A DNA stretch of 64,000 nucleotides, taken from NCBI GenBank assembly GCA_017983635.1, contig JAGOBA010000014.1, positions 1 to 64,000 of the forward strand. The letters are read 5' to 3'. Within the stretch, counting starts at the first letter, position 1, and each line of letters starts with the position of its first letter. Shown here piece after piece: positions 49,358-58,091 of the stretch. The position numbers and the translations under genes were made by a program. Origin of the DNA: Alphaproteobacteria bacterium (GTDB taxonomy: Bacteria; Pseudomonadota; Alphaproteobacteria; Micropepsales; Micropepsaceae). The notes under the pieces were generated by a model that did no database searches, was not told the DNA's origin, and saw nothing but the letters and a program-made list of their open reading frames with translations.

Positions 49358-49502
49358 CGCAGGCTTCGCGCGGGTAGTGCTGCAAAAATCACTTGAATGT
49401 GCTGGCGGAAGTCGCGCCGCGCACGGCGCGCACTGGTTGTGGCGGGCGCCGCCGCACATCTCCGCGAACCTTCTTTTGCGACACGCCCGTCTGAATTTCA
49501 GC

Positions 49503-52500
49503 CTAGGCCTCACGAGCTTGAACCTCCTTAGCGGCACCTCGAACCGCGGCCGATCCCTTCACGAGCGAGTAGATCGCCGGGATAACCACCAATGTGAGTA
49601 CTGTCGATGACACCATGCCGCCGATCATAGGCACAGCGATGCGCTGCATGATTTCGGAGCCGGCACCGGTGGACCACAGGATCGGCAGCAATCCTGCCAT
49701 GATTGCAACCACGGTCATAAGCTTAGGCCTCACGCGTTCCACGGCGCCTTCCATGACCGCAGCATCGACGTCGGCGAGCGTTAGTGGGCGGCGTTCCGTG
49801 AGGGCATGCTCTTGATGGGCGTGTAGCGCGTGGTCCAGATAGATCAGCATCACGACGCCAGTTTCGGCGGCGACGCCCGCGAGCGCAATGAAGCCGACGG
49901 CGACGGCGACGCTGAAATTGAAGCTCAGCGCGTACATCAGCCACAATCCACCGACAAGAGCGAACGGCACCGACGCCATGACGATCAGCGTCTCAGTGAG
50001 TCTGCCGAAATTCAGATAGAGCAGCAAAAAGATGATGAGCAATGTGACCGGCACCACGAACATCAGCTTTGCTTCGGCGCGCTCCAGATACTCGAACTGG
50101 CCGCTCCAAATCGGATAGACGCCGGGTGGGAACTCCACGTCGCGAGCGACGGCCGCTCGCGCATCGGCGACGTAGCCGCCGAGGTCGCGGTCCCGCACGT
50201 CAACAAACACGTAAGCTGCCAGCTGCGCATCCTCAGTACGGATCGTCGAAGGACCCTGCTCCAGCTTAATGGTCGCGACTTGACCGAGCGGCACCCCGCC
50301 GCCTGCGGCCATCGGCACGATCACCTGACGCGCGATCGTCTGCGGGTCCGAGCGCATGTCGCGCGGATAGCGGATGCTGACGCCGTAGCGTTCGCGACCC
50401 TCGACCGTGGTCGTCACCGTCTCGCCGCCAAGCGCCATCGCAATCGTGTCTTGTACCTGATCGACGCTCAGGCCGTAGCGCGCGAGCTCGCGACGGTCAG
50501 GCTCGATCGTCAGGTAATAGCCGCCGCCGATGCGCTCCGAAAACGCGCTTGCCGTGCCCGGCACCGTGCGCAGAACGCGCTCGATGTTGCGGGCCGCCGT
50601 CTCAATTTCGCCGAGCGACCGCCCGATCACTTTCACACCAACGGGCGTACGAATGCCGGTCGAAAGCATGTCGATGCGCGCCTTTATCGGCATCGTCCAC
50701 GCGTTCGACATGCCGGGGAATTGAAGCCTCGCGTCCATTTCGGCGATCAACTTGTCCGTCGTCATGCATGGGCGCCACTCGCTTTCCGGCTTCAGGTTGA
50801 CGACGGTTTCGAACATTTCGAGCGGCGCCGGATCGGTTGCGGTCTGCGCGCGGCCCGCCTTGCCGAAAACGGAGGCGACCTCAGGAAACGACTTGATGAT
50901 TTTGTTCTGCGTTTGCAAGAGTTCGGCCGCTTTCGTCACCGAGAGACCGGGCAAGGTCGTCGGCATATAGAGCAGCGTGCCTTCGTTCAGTGTCGGCATG
51001 AACTCGGACCCCGTGCGCATCAGCGGCCAAACGGACACGGCGAGCGCCGCGAGCGCAATGCCGACAGTTGCAACCGGCGCTCTTAAGACCGCGCTGATAA
51101 CCGGCCGATAGAGCGCGATCAAAACGCGGTTGATGGGGTTTTCACCCTCGCTGCGAATTCTCCCCTTGATGAAGAGCACCATCAGCGCGGGCACGAGCGT
51201 CACAGACAACAGTGCGGCCGCGGCCATCGCGAACGTCTTCGTGAAGGCGAGCGGGTGGAACAACCGGCCTTCCTGCGCCTCAAGCGCAAAGATCGGCAGG
51301 AACGAGACGGTGATGATCAACAGACTAAAGAACAGCGACGGACCGACCTCGACGGCGGCGTCGACGATCGCTTGGCCGCGCGTTTCACCGGGCTTCAGGC
51401 GCTCGATATGTTTGTGCGCGTTCTCGATCATCACGATCGCCGCGTCGACCATCGCGCCGATTGCGATCGCGATGCCGCCGAGGCTCATGATGTTGGAACT
51501 GAGGCCGAGGGCCTTCATGCCGGCGAACGCGAGCAACACGCCGACCGGCAGCATGATGATGGCGACAAGCGCGCTGCGCACGTGCAGCAAGAACACGATG
51601 CAGACCAGCGCGACGATGATGCTCTCTTCAGTCAGGGTACGCTCAAGCGTCGCAATCGCTCGCGCGATTAGGTCCGAGCGGTCATAGACGGGCACGATGC
51701 GCGTACCGGCGGGAAGGCTGGGCAGCAGGGCGTTCAGCGATTGCTTCGCCGCGTTGATGACATCGACCGTGTTGGCGCCTTGACGCTGGGCCACAATGCC
51801 CGCGGCAACCTCGCCCTCGCCGTTCAACTCAGCGACGCCGCGCCGCTCATCGGGGCCGATCTCGACCCGCGCCACGTCTCTTATCGTCGTTGGCACACCG
51901 CCCGTCGATTTTAGGGAGATGCCTTCGATGTCTGCGGCGCTCTTGAGATACCCACGGCCGCGCACGGCGTGTTCGGTTTCGCTGAGTTCGACTACGCGCC
52001 CGCCGACATCGCGGTTCGACCCAGCAATTGCCTTGCGCACGTCGTCGAGTGTCAGACCCAGCGCGAGCAGACGCTTTGGATCGACGACGACGTTGTATTG
52101 TTTGACGAGGCCGCCGACGCTGGACACCTCGGCGACGCCTGCTGCTTTGGCGGCGGCGAAACGGGCGTACCAATCCTGCAACGTGCGCGTCTCGGCGAGA
52201 TTCAAACTCGGGTGTTCGATTGCGTATTGATAGACCCAGCCGACACCGGTCGCATCCGGCCCCAACGCGGGCGTGACGCCCGCAGGCAAACGGCGGGCGG
52301 CCGCGTTCAGATACTCAAGCACACGGCTGCGCGCCCAATAGAGATCAGTGCCGTCCTCGAAGATCACGTACACGAAGCTGACCCCGAAATATGAGAAGCC
52401 GCGCACTGCGCGCGACCGCGGCACGCTTAACATGGCGGTCGTCAGCGGATAGGTGACCTGATCCTCGATCACCTGCGGGGCTTGGCCTGGATACTCGGTG

Positions 52501-52649
52501 TAGACGATGACTTGCGTATCGGAGAGGTCCGGGATTGCATCGACCGGCGTCGTCACGAACGCATAGACGCCCGCGAAGGTGGCGAGCGCTGTCGCGACGA
52601 GCACCAGCACAGTGTTTCCCGCCGACCAACGGATGATGGCGGCGATCAT
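49503..52649 (-). CDS. cusA: CusA Cu/Ag-type RND pump
   Basis: 1048 residues. Helix 4 has AIGAMVDAAIVMIENAHKH (396-414), the Cu(I)/Ag(I) subgroup signature. MPTLNEGTLLYMPTTLPG and Met-rich stretches are as in CusA. It overlaps cusB by four bases (ATGA). It extrudes monovalent copper or silver from the periplasm. Confidence 0.93.
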   Translation of the reverse strand: MIAAIIRWSAGNTVLVLVATALATFAGVYAFVTTPVDAIPDLSDTQVIVYTEYPGQAPQVIEDQVTYPLTTAMLSVPRSRAVRGFSYFGVSFVYVIFEDGTDLYWARSRVLEYLNAAARRLPAGVTPALGPDATGVGWVYQYAIEHPSLNLAETRTLQDWYARFAAAKAAGVAEVSSVGGLVKQYNVVVDPKRLLALGLTLDDVRKAIAGSNRDVGGRVVELSETEHAVRGRGYLKSAADIEGISLKSTGGVPTTIRDVARVEIGPDERRGVAELNGEGEVAAGIVAQRQGANTVDVINAAKQSLNALLPSLPAGTRIVPVYDRSDLIARAIATLERTLTEESIIVALVCIVFLLHVRSALVAIIMLPVGVLLAFAGMKALGLSSNIMSLGGIAIAIGAMVDAAIVMIENAHKHIERLKPGETRGQAIVDAAVEVGPSLFFSLLIITVSFLPIFALEAQEGRLFHPLAFTKTFAMAAAALLSVTLVPALMVLFIKGRIRSEGENPINRVLIALYRPVISAVLRAPVATVGIALAALAVSVWPLMRTGSEFMPTLNEGTLLYMPTTLPGLSVTKAAELLQTQNKIIKSFPEVASVFGKAGRAQTATDPAPLEMFETVVNLKPESEWRPCMTTDKLIAEMDARLQFPGMSNAWTMPIKARIDMLSTGIRTPVGVKVIGRSLGEIETAARNIERVLRTVPGTASAFSERIGGGYYLTIEPDRRELARYGLSVDQVQDTIAMALGGETVTTTVEGRERYGVSIRYPRDMRSDPQTIARQVIVPMAAGGGVPLGQVATIKLEQGPSTIRTEDAQLAAYVFVDVRDRDLGGYVADARAAVARDVEFPPGVYPIWSGQFEYLERAEAKLMFVVPVTLLIIFLLLYLNFGRLTETLIVMASVPFALVGGLWLMYALSFNFSVAVAVGFIALAGVAAETGVVMLIYLDHALHAHQEHALTERRPLTLADVDAAVMEGAVERVRPKLMTVVAIMAGLLPILWSTGAGSEIMQRIAVPMIGGMVSSTVLTLVVIPAIYSLVKGSAAVRGAAKEVQAREA

Positions 52650-54046
52650 TGTGTTTTTTCCTTGGCCGGCGGGGCGCCGGCTGTGAAGCTCAGCAGAGCC
52701 GCCCGCAGATTGCTCTCTGCGTCGATCAGGAAGGTTGCCGAGGTGGCAACCTCTTCCGTGCCTTTGAGGCCTGACATAACGGCAACCATGCCGTTCGCCC
52801 GCCGGCCGATCGTCACGGCACGCGGCTCGAACCGCCCCTCGCCACGAGCAACGAGGACGACTTGACGCGATCCGGAGTCGATAAGGGCGCTGTCCGGCAC
52901 CGCCATAACCGGTGCGCTTGCTGGACTCGCAACTTCGACTGCAGCGAACATGCCGGGAAGCAACCTTCCCTCGGTGTTCGCCAGTTCGATGCGCACTCTC
53001 GCAGTCCTCGTCGTCATCGAGACTTCCGGATAGACAAACGTCACCTTGCCCTCAAACATCTCGCCCGGAAACGCGCTAAAGGTGACGAGCGTCGTTGCGC
53101 CGGGCTTCGCGATCGCGAGGGCGTTTTCCGGCGCCTCGGCTATTACCCATACGTTTGACAAATCGGCGAGACGGTAAAGCGTCATTCCCGGTTCGGCCTG
53201 CATCCCGGCGATGATCGGCTTCTCGATTACAGTACCGTTTTGCGGCGCAGGCCAAACAACTTGGCCCTTGGGCTCTCCGGTTCGGATCAAGCGTTCGATC
53301 TCGCGTCTCGGAATTTCGTAGTTTTCAAGGCGCGCTCGCGCCGATGTCGCCGAGCGTTCGTTGGTGCGGGCGTAAACGCCACCCATATCCTGCGAAGCGT
53401 CGCGCGCCTTCAAGGCGAGCGCGAGCGTGGTTTCCTGCTGCAGAAGGAACGGACTGTTGATCTCGAACAACGGCTGACCGGCGCGCACCTTCTCACCGGT
53501 CGCCGCGACATGAAGCTTCACGATGTTCGCCTGGAATTTCAACGCGACGACGCCAAGCTTGCGCTCGTCGACCGTGACAGTGCCCGACAAAAGGACTGTG
53601 TTGTTCATCGCCTGGCGCACGACCTTCGCCGTGCGCACGCCCAAGCGCTGCACGCGGTCGAGGCTGATCTTCACCGTACCAGGCTCTTCCGGGCCTTCGT
53701 CGGTATAGACGGGGATATAGTCCATCCCCATCGAGTCTTTCTTCGGCACCGGCGAGGTGTCGGCAAGACCCATGGGGTTGCGGTAATAGATTACCTTGCG
53801 GCTCTCGACCGATCTGACCTCGCCTGGCGCGCGGACGGCGACGTAGTCGCGGCCCTGTGCGTCCTTCTTCGGCATCGGCGAGTAGTCGGCTGCGCCGGAC
53901 GGATCCTGGTAATAGAGAATGCGTCCGGTATTTGATGAAGCCGCCGTCGCGGCGGGCATGTCGTGTGATGGCCACAGCCACCACGTCATGCCGCCGGCCA
54001 CGGCCAGCGCGAACGCGGCCGCGGCCCAAATGAGATGGTTGCGCAT
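52646..54046 (-). CDS. cusB: CusB adaptor with two heavy-metal-binding modules
   Basis: 466 residues from ATG 54046. After a membrane anchor come two copies of the YHYHD-type module: ILYYQDPSGAADYSPMPKKD (43-62) and VIYYRNPMGLADTSPVPKKD (85-104). Each continues with G-x-DY-x-PV. The fusion-protein core follows (VVALKFQANIVKLHVAATGE, VWPAPQNGTVIEKPII). It delivers copper to CusA. No CusF or dedicated CusC is encoded here. Confidence 0.92.
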   Translation of the reverse strand: MRNHLIWAAAAFALAVAGGMTWWLWPSHDMPAATAASSNTGRILYYQDPSGAADYSPMPKKDAQGRDYVAVRAPGEVRSVESRKVIYYRNPMGLADTSPVPKKDSMGMDYIPVYTDEGPEEPGTVKISLDRVQRLGVRTAKVVRQAMNNTVLLSGTVTVDERKLGVVALKFQANIVKLHVAATGEKVRAGQPLFEINSPFLLQQETTLALALKARDASQDMGGVYARTNERSATSARARLENYEIPRREIERLIRTGEPKGQVVWPAPQNGTVIEKPIIAGMQAEPGMTLYRLADLSNVWVIAEAPENALAIAKPGATTLVTFSAFPGEMFEGKVTFVYPEVSMTTRTARVRIELANTEGRLLPGMFAAVEVASPASAPVMAVPDSALIDSGSRQVVLVARGEGRFEPRAVTIGRRANGMVAVMSGLKGTEEVATSATFLIDAESNLRAALLSFTAGAPPAKEKTQ

Positions 54047-54048
54047 GG

Positions 54049-54447
54049 TCAGTGCACCGTCACGACGACTGTGCCGGTGATCGTCTCGGCGATGCCTTGG
54101 ACCTTGGCGTTCAAGGTCAGCGCCCAACGCCCTCCCATGGTCGGCGCGACTTTGAAGCGATAGACGCCGGGTTCCGGCGAGCCCTGCGATTCGACCGGCG
54201 CCGCCATCCCGCCCATACCGTCGGGGCTCATGTCGAAGCGCGTGTCGAAGATGACGGCATTCGTGACCGGCTTGCCAGTTGGCGCTTGGATGAGCCGCAC
54301 ATCGATTACGGCATCTCCGTCCATCGCCACCTCTTGGGTGATGGCGGAAAAAGTGTAGGATGACTCTGCTTGGCCGCAGGCCGAAAGCATGACAATCGCC
54401 GCCAACGCGAGAAAGGCCGCGCGCGCGAGTACTTGAAGCGAGTTCAT
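54049..54447 (-). CDS. FixH/YtkA-like lipoprotein
   Basis: 132 residues. Lipobox LSAC. One immunoglobulin-like domain: VIDVRLIQAPTGKPVTNAVI, DTRFDMSPDGMGGMAAPVES, GVYRFKVAPTMGGRWALTLN. Met residues in the DMSPDGMGGM loop could bind copper. Two bases before cusB, so the two are co-translated. FixH-like domains recur beside copper pumps. Confidence 0.8.
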   Translation of the reverse strand: MNSLQVLARAAFLALAAIVMLSACGQAESSYTFSAITQEVAMDGDAVIDVRLIQAPTGKPVTNAVIFDTRFDMSPDGMGGMAAPVESQGSPEPGVYRFKVAPTMGGRWALTLNAKVQGIAETITGTVVVTVH

Positions 54448-54517
54448 GTGAAGCTATCCCTTGCGAGAATGTCAAAAGCCTTCGCGCACCGTTGGGCCGC
54501 GCAAAGATGTGATCAGT

Positions 54518-54868
54518 TCAAGCAAGGATGTATTTGGGTGGCGGCTTGTCAGGCTCGCGGCCCCGGCCCTTCAAATCAGTCCGCGCAACGGGCTGGACGC
54601 GGATCGCGCGCGCGACGGGTCGCGCCACTGCGGCAGTGGGAAGCAACGAAGCGGCAAGCCCCGCACAGGCGACAGCGCAGGAGGGGGACATCCCGTTCTT
54701 GTCACAGCCGTTGCACGGCATATCGCATGGCGCGCCTTCATGCGCCGTCATCTTCTCTGGACGCGCTGGCGCATCCGAGAACGCCGGCGTAGGGCCGGCC
54801 ACAAGCGTGACGCAAAGGAGCACGCTCACGAACCGTGTTGCAATTTTGCGCAGGAGTCGCATTGCCAT
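54518..54868 (-). CDS. Secreted Cys-rich protein at the head of the cus operon
   Basis: 116 residues. Signal peptide to about 30. The centre GAPCDMPCNGCDKNGMSPSC has CxxxCxxC spacing with Met, like copper-binding loops. The tail is basic and Pro-rich. It is the first minus-strand gene of the island, 70 bases before the FixH-like gene. No family named; a copper role is inferred from context. Confidence 0.65.
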   Translation of the reverse strand: MAMRLLRKIATRFVSVLLCVTLVAGPTPAFSDAPARPEKMTAHEGAPCDMPCNGCDKNGMSPSCAVACAGLAASLLPTAAVARPVARAIRVQPVARTDLKGRGREPDKPPPKYILA

Positions 54869-55169
54869 CAGCTTAGGCTACACCGGCCAGGTAGCGCCAA
54901 CGTTAACTCGCAAGACCGTAAAAAGTCCCGGAAATGTGATCGATTTGTGGGTCAATCTGAGCCGCACGGCGTACGACGATGGCCGTGCAGGTGATTGCCC
55001 CCAAGCGAAGGCACCTTGCAGCTGTGGCAGTACTGATCAAAACACTGCTGCGCGTCATACTGCTGGCTATGCTCCCACGCACGCGATGCCATGGTGGAGC
55101 ACCTTCGCAAGCAGTGTGCAAGGCAGGCCACCGGTCGCATTCGCAACTTGGGTGAGTTAGAACTGCGGC
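54869..55169. other. Divergent intergenic region of the metal island
   Basis: 301 bases between the first cus-operon gene and the AraC-type regulator, presumably holding both promoters. A Cys/His-containing ORF on the minus strand (54952-55138) covers part of it but cannot be supported. Confidence 0.4.
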
Positions 55170-56210
55170 ATGGCGGCACTTGAACTTGGACTGCGCGGTG
55201 CAGCAATCGCGCTCTTGCTGTTGTGGGCGGTGCTACTGTTGCGCGACGCACGCGAGCGACTTGGTGCTGCGTTTGCCGCTGGCGTTGCAAGCTATGCCGT
55301 TTGTTCGGCCCCAGGGTTCGTGCCGCCGACGGGGCTGGATTGGCATTTGCTCGTCCTGACGATTTGCATTGCCAACCCGGCGATGTTTTGGTTGTTTGCG
55401 CGTCGATTGTTCGAAGATGGGTTCAACCCGACGCGCACCCATTGGTTGGGATATACCGCGTATGCCCTTGTCGGCTCTGCGATTTTCTTGCTCGCTCAAC
55501 GTTCTCGCGCGGTAGACCGCCCGGCGCTTTTCCTTGTTTTGACGCTTGGAACGATCGGCTTCGCTGTTGCAACAGCTTGGACGATTTGGCGCGGCCATCG
55601 CGATGACTTAGTCGAGCAACGAAGGAGACTTCGCCCGATCCTGATGGGCGCAGCCGTGCTTTATGTAGTTGGCATCGGGGTTTCCGAGTTGGGTTTTCGA
55701 GGGGCACCGCCGCCAGCGACCCTTACCTTGCTCAATGCCGCGGCGTTGGCCGGTTTTGCGGTGGCGACGCTCCTCGCATTCGTTCGCGGACCAACGGCGG
55801 ACCTCTTCGTCCCGGTCCGTGCAACGATCCCCATCCCAGCAGTCGCGCCCGTGACGGATGCGCTCGTGGAGCCACTGCTAGCCCTCTTCCTCCAGGACCG
55901 ACTGCACCGCGAGCCGGAATTGGCGGTCGCGGATGTCGCGCGCAAGCTGGGCGTCGCGGAACACCGGCTTCGAACGTTGATTAACCAGCAACTGGGACAC
56001 CGAAATTTCGCGGCGTTCGTCAACGGATATCGGCTGGCAGAAGCGAAGGCCGCGCTTTCGGACCCCAAACAGGCCGCCGTCCCGGTGTCGACAATTGCAC
56101 TCGATTCGGGCTTTGGATCGCTCGGCGTTTTCAACCGCGCCTTCAAGGCGGAAACGGGGCAAACGCCGACGGCGTTCCGCCAATCGGCGCTGAGCCGGGA
56201 CAAGTCCTAG
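55170..56210 (+). CDS. Membrane-anchored AraC-type regulator
   Basis: 346 residues. Six to seven helices fill the first 210: IALLLLWAVLLL, LLVLTICIANPAMFWLFARR, YTAYALVGSAIFLL, LVLTLGTIGFAVATAW and others. The C-terminal 110 residues are an AraC domain: LAVADVARKLGVAEHRLRTL, INQQLGHRNF, VSTIALDSGFGSLGVFNRAF and PTAFR. It senses a membrane signal and binds DNA. The downstream cluster is the likely target. Confidence 0.87.
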   Translation: MAALELGLRGAAIALLLLWAVLLLRDARERLGAAFAAGVASYAVCSAPGFVPPTGLDWHLLVLTICIANPAMFWLFARRLFEDGFNPTRTHWLGYTAYALVGSAIFLLAQRSRAVDRPALFLVLTLGTIGFAVATAWTIWRGHRDDLVEQRRRLRPILMGAAVLYVVGIGVSELGFRGAPPPATLTLLNAAALAGFAVATLLAFVRGPTADLFVPVRATIPIPAVAPVTDALVEPLLALFLQDRLHREPELAVADVARKLGVAEHRLRTLINQQLGHRNFAAFVNGYRLAEAKAALSDPKQAAVPVSTIALDSGFGSLGVFNRAFKAETGQTPTAFRQSALSRDKS

Positions 56211-56273
56211 CCGTTTCCCGACAACGCCTAGCCGTTTTTCAAAGCAGGCGAGAACTTCAACACGGAGCCAGCC

Positions 56274-57230
56274 ATGAAATTTCCCGTCGCGGCGTTATGC
56301 GGCGGAAGGAAGTTCATGCGGGCGCTCAGATTCGTTGCCGCGTTTGTCGTGTGGCCGGCCATGCTGGGCGCGCTGCCGGTCGGCTTTGCCATCACCCAAG
56401 AACTTGGGCTCGATCCAGCGCCGTGGCTGTTCGGCCTGACAGTCGTCCATCTGGGCCTGATCGCTGGGCTTGAGTTGCTCATGCCGGCGCGGCCCGATTG
56501 GGATTGGCGGCAAGACGGCCAAGTCATCAACGACCTTGTTCATGGGGCGCTTTTGGATGTCGGGGCCCGAATTGGCGCCGCCGGGTTGACGATCGGCGTC
56601 GCCGCCTCGGCTTCAGCTCTGGCAATCACTTCGCCGTTCAGCGTGTGGCCCGACAATTGGCCGCTTTGGGGCCAAATCGGCCTGGCGATGATTCTCTACG
56701 ACTTCGCCGATTACTGGAAACACCGTGCCTATCACGCCTGGGCGTGGGCTTGGCCCATCCATGCGCTGCATCACAATCCGGACCGCATGCACATTTTTAA
56801 GGCCGGGCGCTTGCATTTTTTTGAGGCGGTCGTGCGCGCGTGTTTCGTGGTGGGCTTGCTTGTAGTGTTGGGTGCGTCGGGGACCGTGTTGTACTGGATC
56901 GCCGCGCTTCTCAACGCCTTCGGCAATACCAATCATTGGAACGTCGAAACGCGCGTGCCGCCCGTGGTCAACTGGCTGCTTGCGACACCCGCCGTGCACT
57001 GGCTGCACCATGCCAAGGACGTTCCCGACGGGTCCCGCAACCTATCACCGTTCACGATGCTGTTCGACCATCTTTTTGGCACTTACACCGATCCATCGCG
57101 CCGGCCCATCGGCGATGTTGGCATCGCGTTCGATCCCATTCCACGAAGTCTGCACGGACAAATTCTGTCTCCCTTGGCGTGGCCGTGGTTATCCTACCGC
57201 GCCCGCAGCGCCGAGGCACGCACGCCATGA
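56274..57230 (+). CDS. Sterol desaturase/fatty acid hydroxylase family protein
   Basis: 318 residues, ATG 56274 with GGAG upstream. Membrane di-iron enzyme: HRAYH (150-154), HALHH (163-167), His221 and HWLHH (242-246). Five or so helices. It would hydroxylate or desaturate a lipid or sterol-like substrate. Its stop overlaps the next start (ATGA). First gene of a four-gene overlapping cluster. Confidence 0.88.
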   Translation: MKFPVAALCGGRKFMRALRFVAAFVVWPAMLGALPVGFAITQELGLDPAPWLFGLTVVHLGLIAGLELLMPARPDWDWRQDGQVINDLVHGALLDVGARIGAAGLTIGVAASASALAITSPFSVWPDNWPLWGQIGLAMILYDFADYWKHRAYHAWAWAWPIHALHHNPDRMHIFKAGRLHFFEAVVRACFVVGLLVVLGASGTVLYWIAALLNAFGNTNHWNVETRVPPVVNWLLATPAVHWLHHAKDVPDGSRNLSPFTMLFDHLFGTYTDPSRRPIGDVGIAFDPIPRSLHGQILSPLAWPWLSYRARSAEARTP

Positions 57231-57457
57231 AGGTCCGCCTCAGCCCTCGATCGCGGCGGTGTGGCGCACGTTACGCCCCTCTTGCCTTGCACGTGTTGCC
57301 AACTCTTTTCATAGGCTTCGCCTTTGTGATCCCGGGAAGCTGCATTGCGGGCGTGAACGCACTCACCATTGGCTTTGCGGCCACCGTGTTAGGGTTCATC
57401 CCCTGCTACATCGCCGGCATCTGCATTGCCGAGAAGCGGGCGCGCTCCGATGCGTAG
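57227..57457 (+). CDS. Small membrane protein
   Basis: 76 residues, overlapped on both sides (ATGA with the desaturase gene, eight bases with the methyltransferase gene). A basic N-terminus leads to two hydrophobic segments, LPTLFIGFAFVIPGSCIAGV and LTIGFAATVLGFIPCYIAGI. Overlaps suggest it is translated as part of the set. Not recognised. Confidence 0.7.
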   Translation: MKVRLSPRSRRCGARYAPLALHVLPTLFIGFAFVIPGSCIAGVNALTIGFAATVLGFIPCYIAGICIAEKRARSDA

Positions 57458-58091
57458 GCCGAGACTCATTGCCGAACAGGCGTGCAACGCAAAGGGAATC
57501 TTGGGCCGGCTTGTAGCCTTCATCATGGCGCACGAGACACGCGAGGCCAATCGAAGCGCAATCGCCTCGCTCAATGTTGCAATCACGGATCAAGTGCTCG
57601 ACATCGGCTGCGGGCCCGGGCATGCGCTTCAAATGCTTGCGACGAAGGCACGCGAAGGTTTGGTCGCCGGTGTCGATCCCTCCGAGCTCATGGCGGACAT
57701 CGCCGTCCAGCGCAATGCCGCTGCTGTCAGGGCCGGGCGCGTGCGGGTCGCCATCGCGCCGGTCGAGCACCTGCCGTTCGCGGCGTCGTCGTTCGACAAG
57801 ATACTCTGCGTTCACGCAATATATTTTTGGCAAGACTTGCATGCCGCCTTCGCCGAAATCGCGCGGGTGGCGAAGCCAGGCGGCGTGCTGATGCTCCTGT
57901 TTCGCGACGCCGAGGACAAGGCCGCAGTCAATGCGTTTCCAAGCGAAGTCTATCGATTCCCGGAAATCGCCTCTGTCGTTGCTGCGCTTCGCGACCTGGG
58001 CTTCGATGCGGAGGCCGGAAGTGCGGCTGTGAGGTCCGCACCGAGTTCGCTGCAACCACGGTTGATCGTCGCAGAAAGGCGCGCGCTGTGA
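57450..58091 (+). CDS. Class I SAM-dependent methyltransferase
   Basis: 213 residues from ATG 57450. SAM site VLDIGCGPGHALQML (motif I), VAGVDPSELM, and VEHLPFAASSFDKILCVHAI (motif II/III). Closest in type to UbiE/COQ5 methylases acting on lipids or quinones. The stop overlaps the next GTG start. Confidence 0.88.
   Translation: MRRPRLIAEQACNAKGILGRLVAFIMAHETREANRSAIASLNVAITDQVLDIGCGPGHALQMLATKAREGLVAGVDPSELMADIAVQRNAAAVRAGRVRVAIAPVEHLPFAASSFDKILCVHAIYFWQDLHAAFAEIARVAKPGGVLMLLFRDAEDKAAVNAFPSEVYRFPEIASVVAALRDLGFDAEAGSAAVRSAPSSLQPRLIVAERRAL

Noticed and set aside
54952..55138. Cys/His-containing minus-strand ORF (CFDQYCHSC)
   Set aside because: Occupies the divergent promoter region, has no ribosome site and no recognised family. 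The cysteines may be chance.
57482..58087. 200-codon extension upstream of the PQQ dehydrogenase
   Set aside because: Shadow of the methyltransferase gene; the signal peptide starts at GTG 58088.
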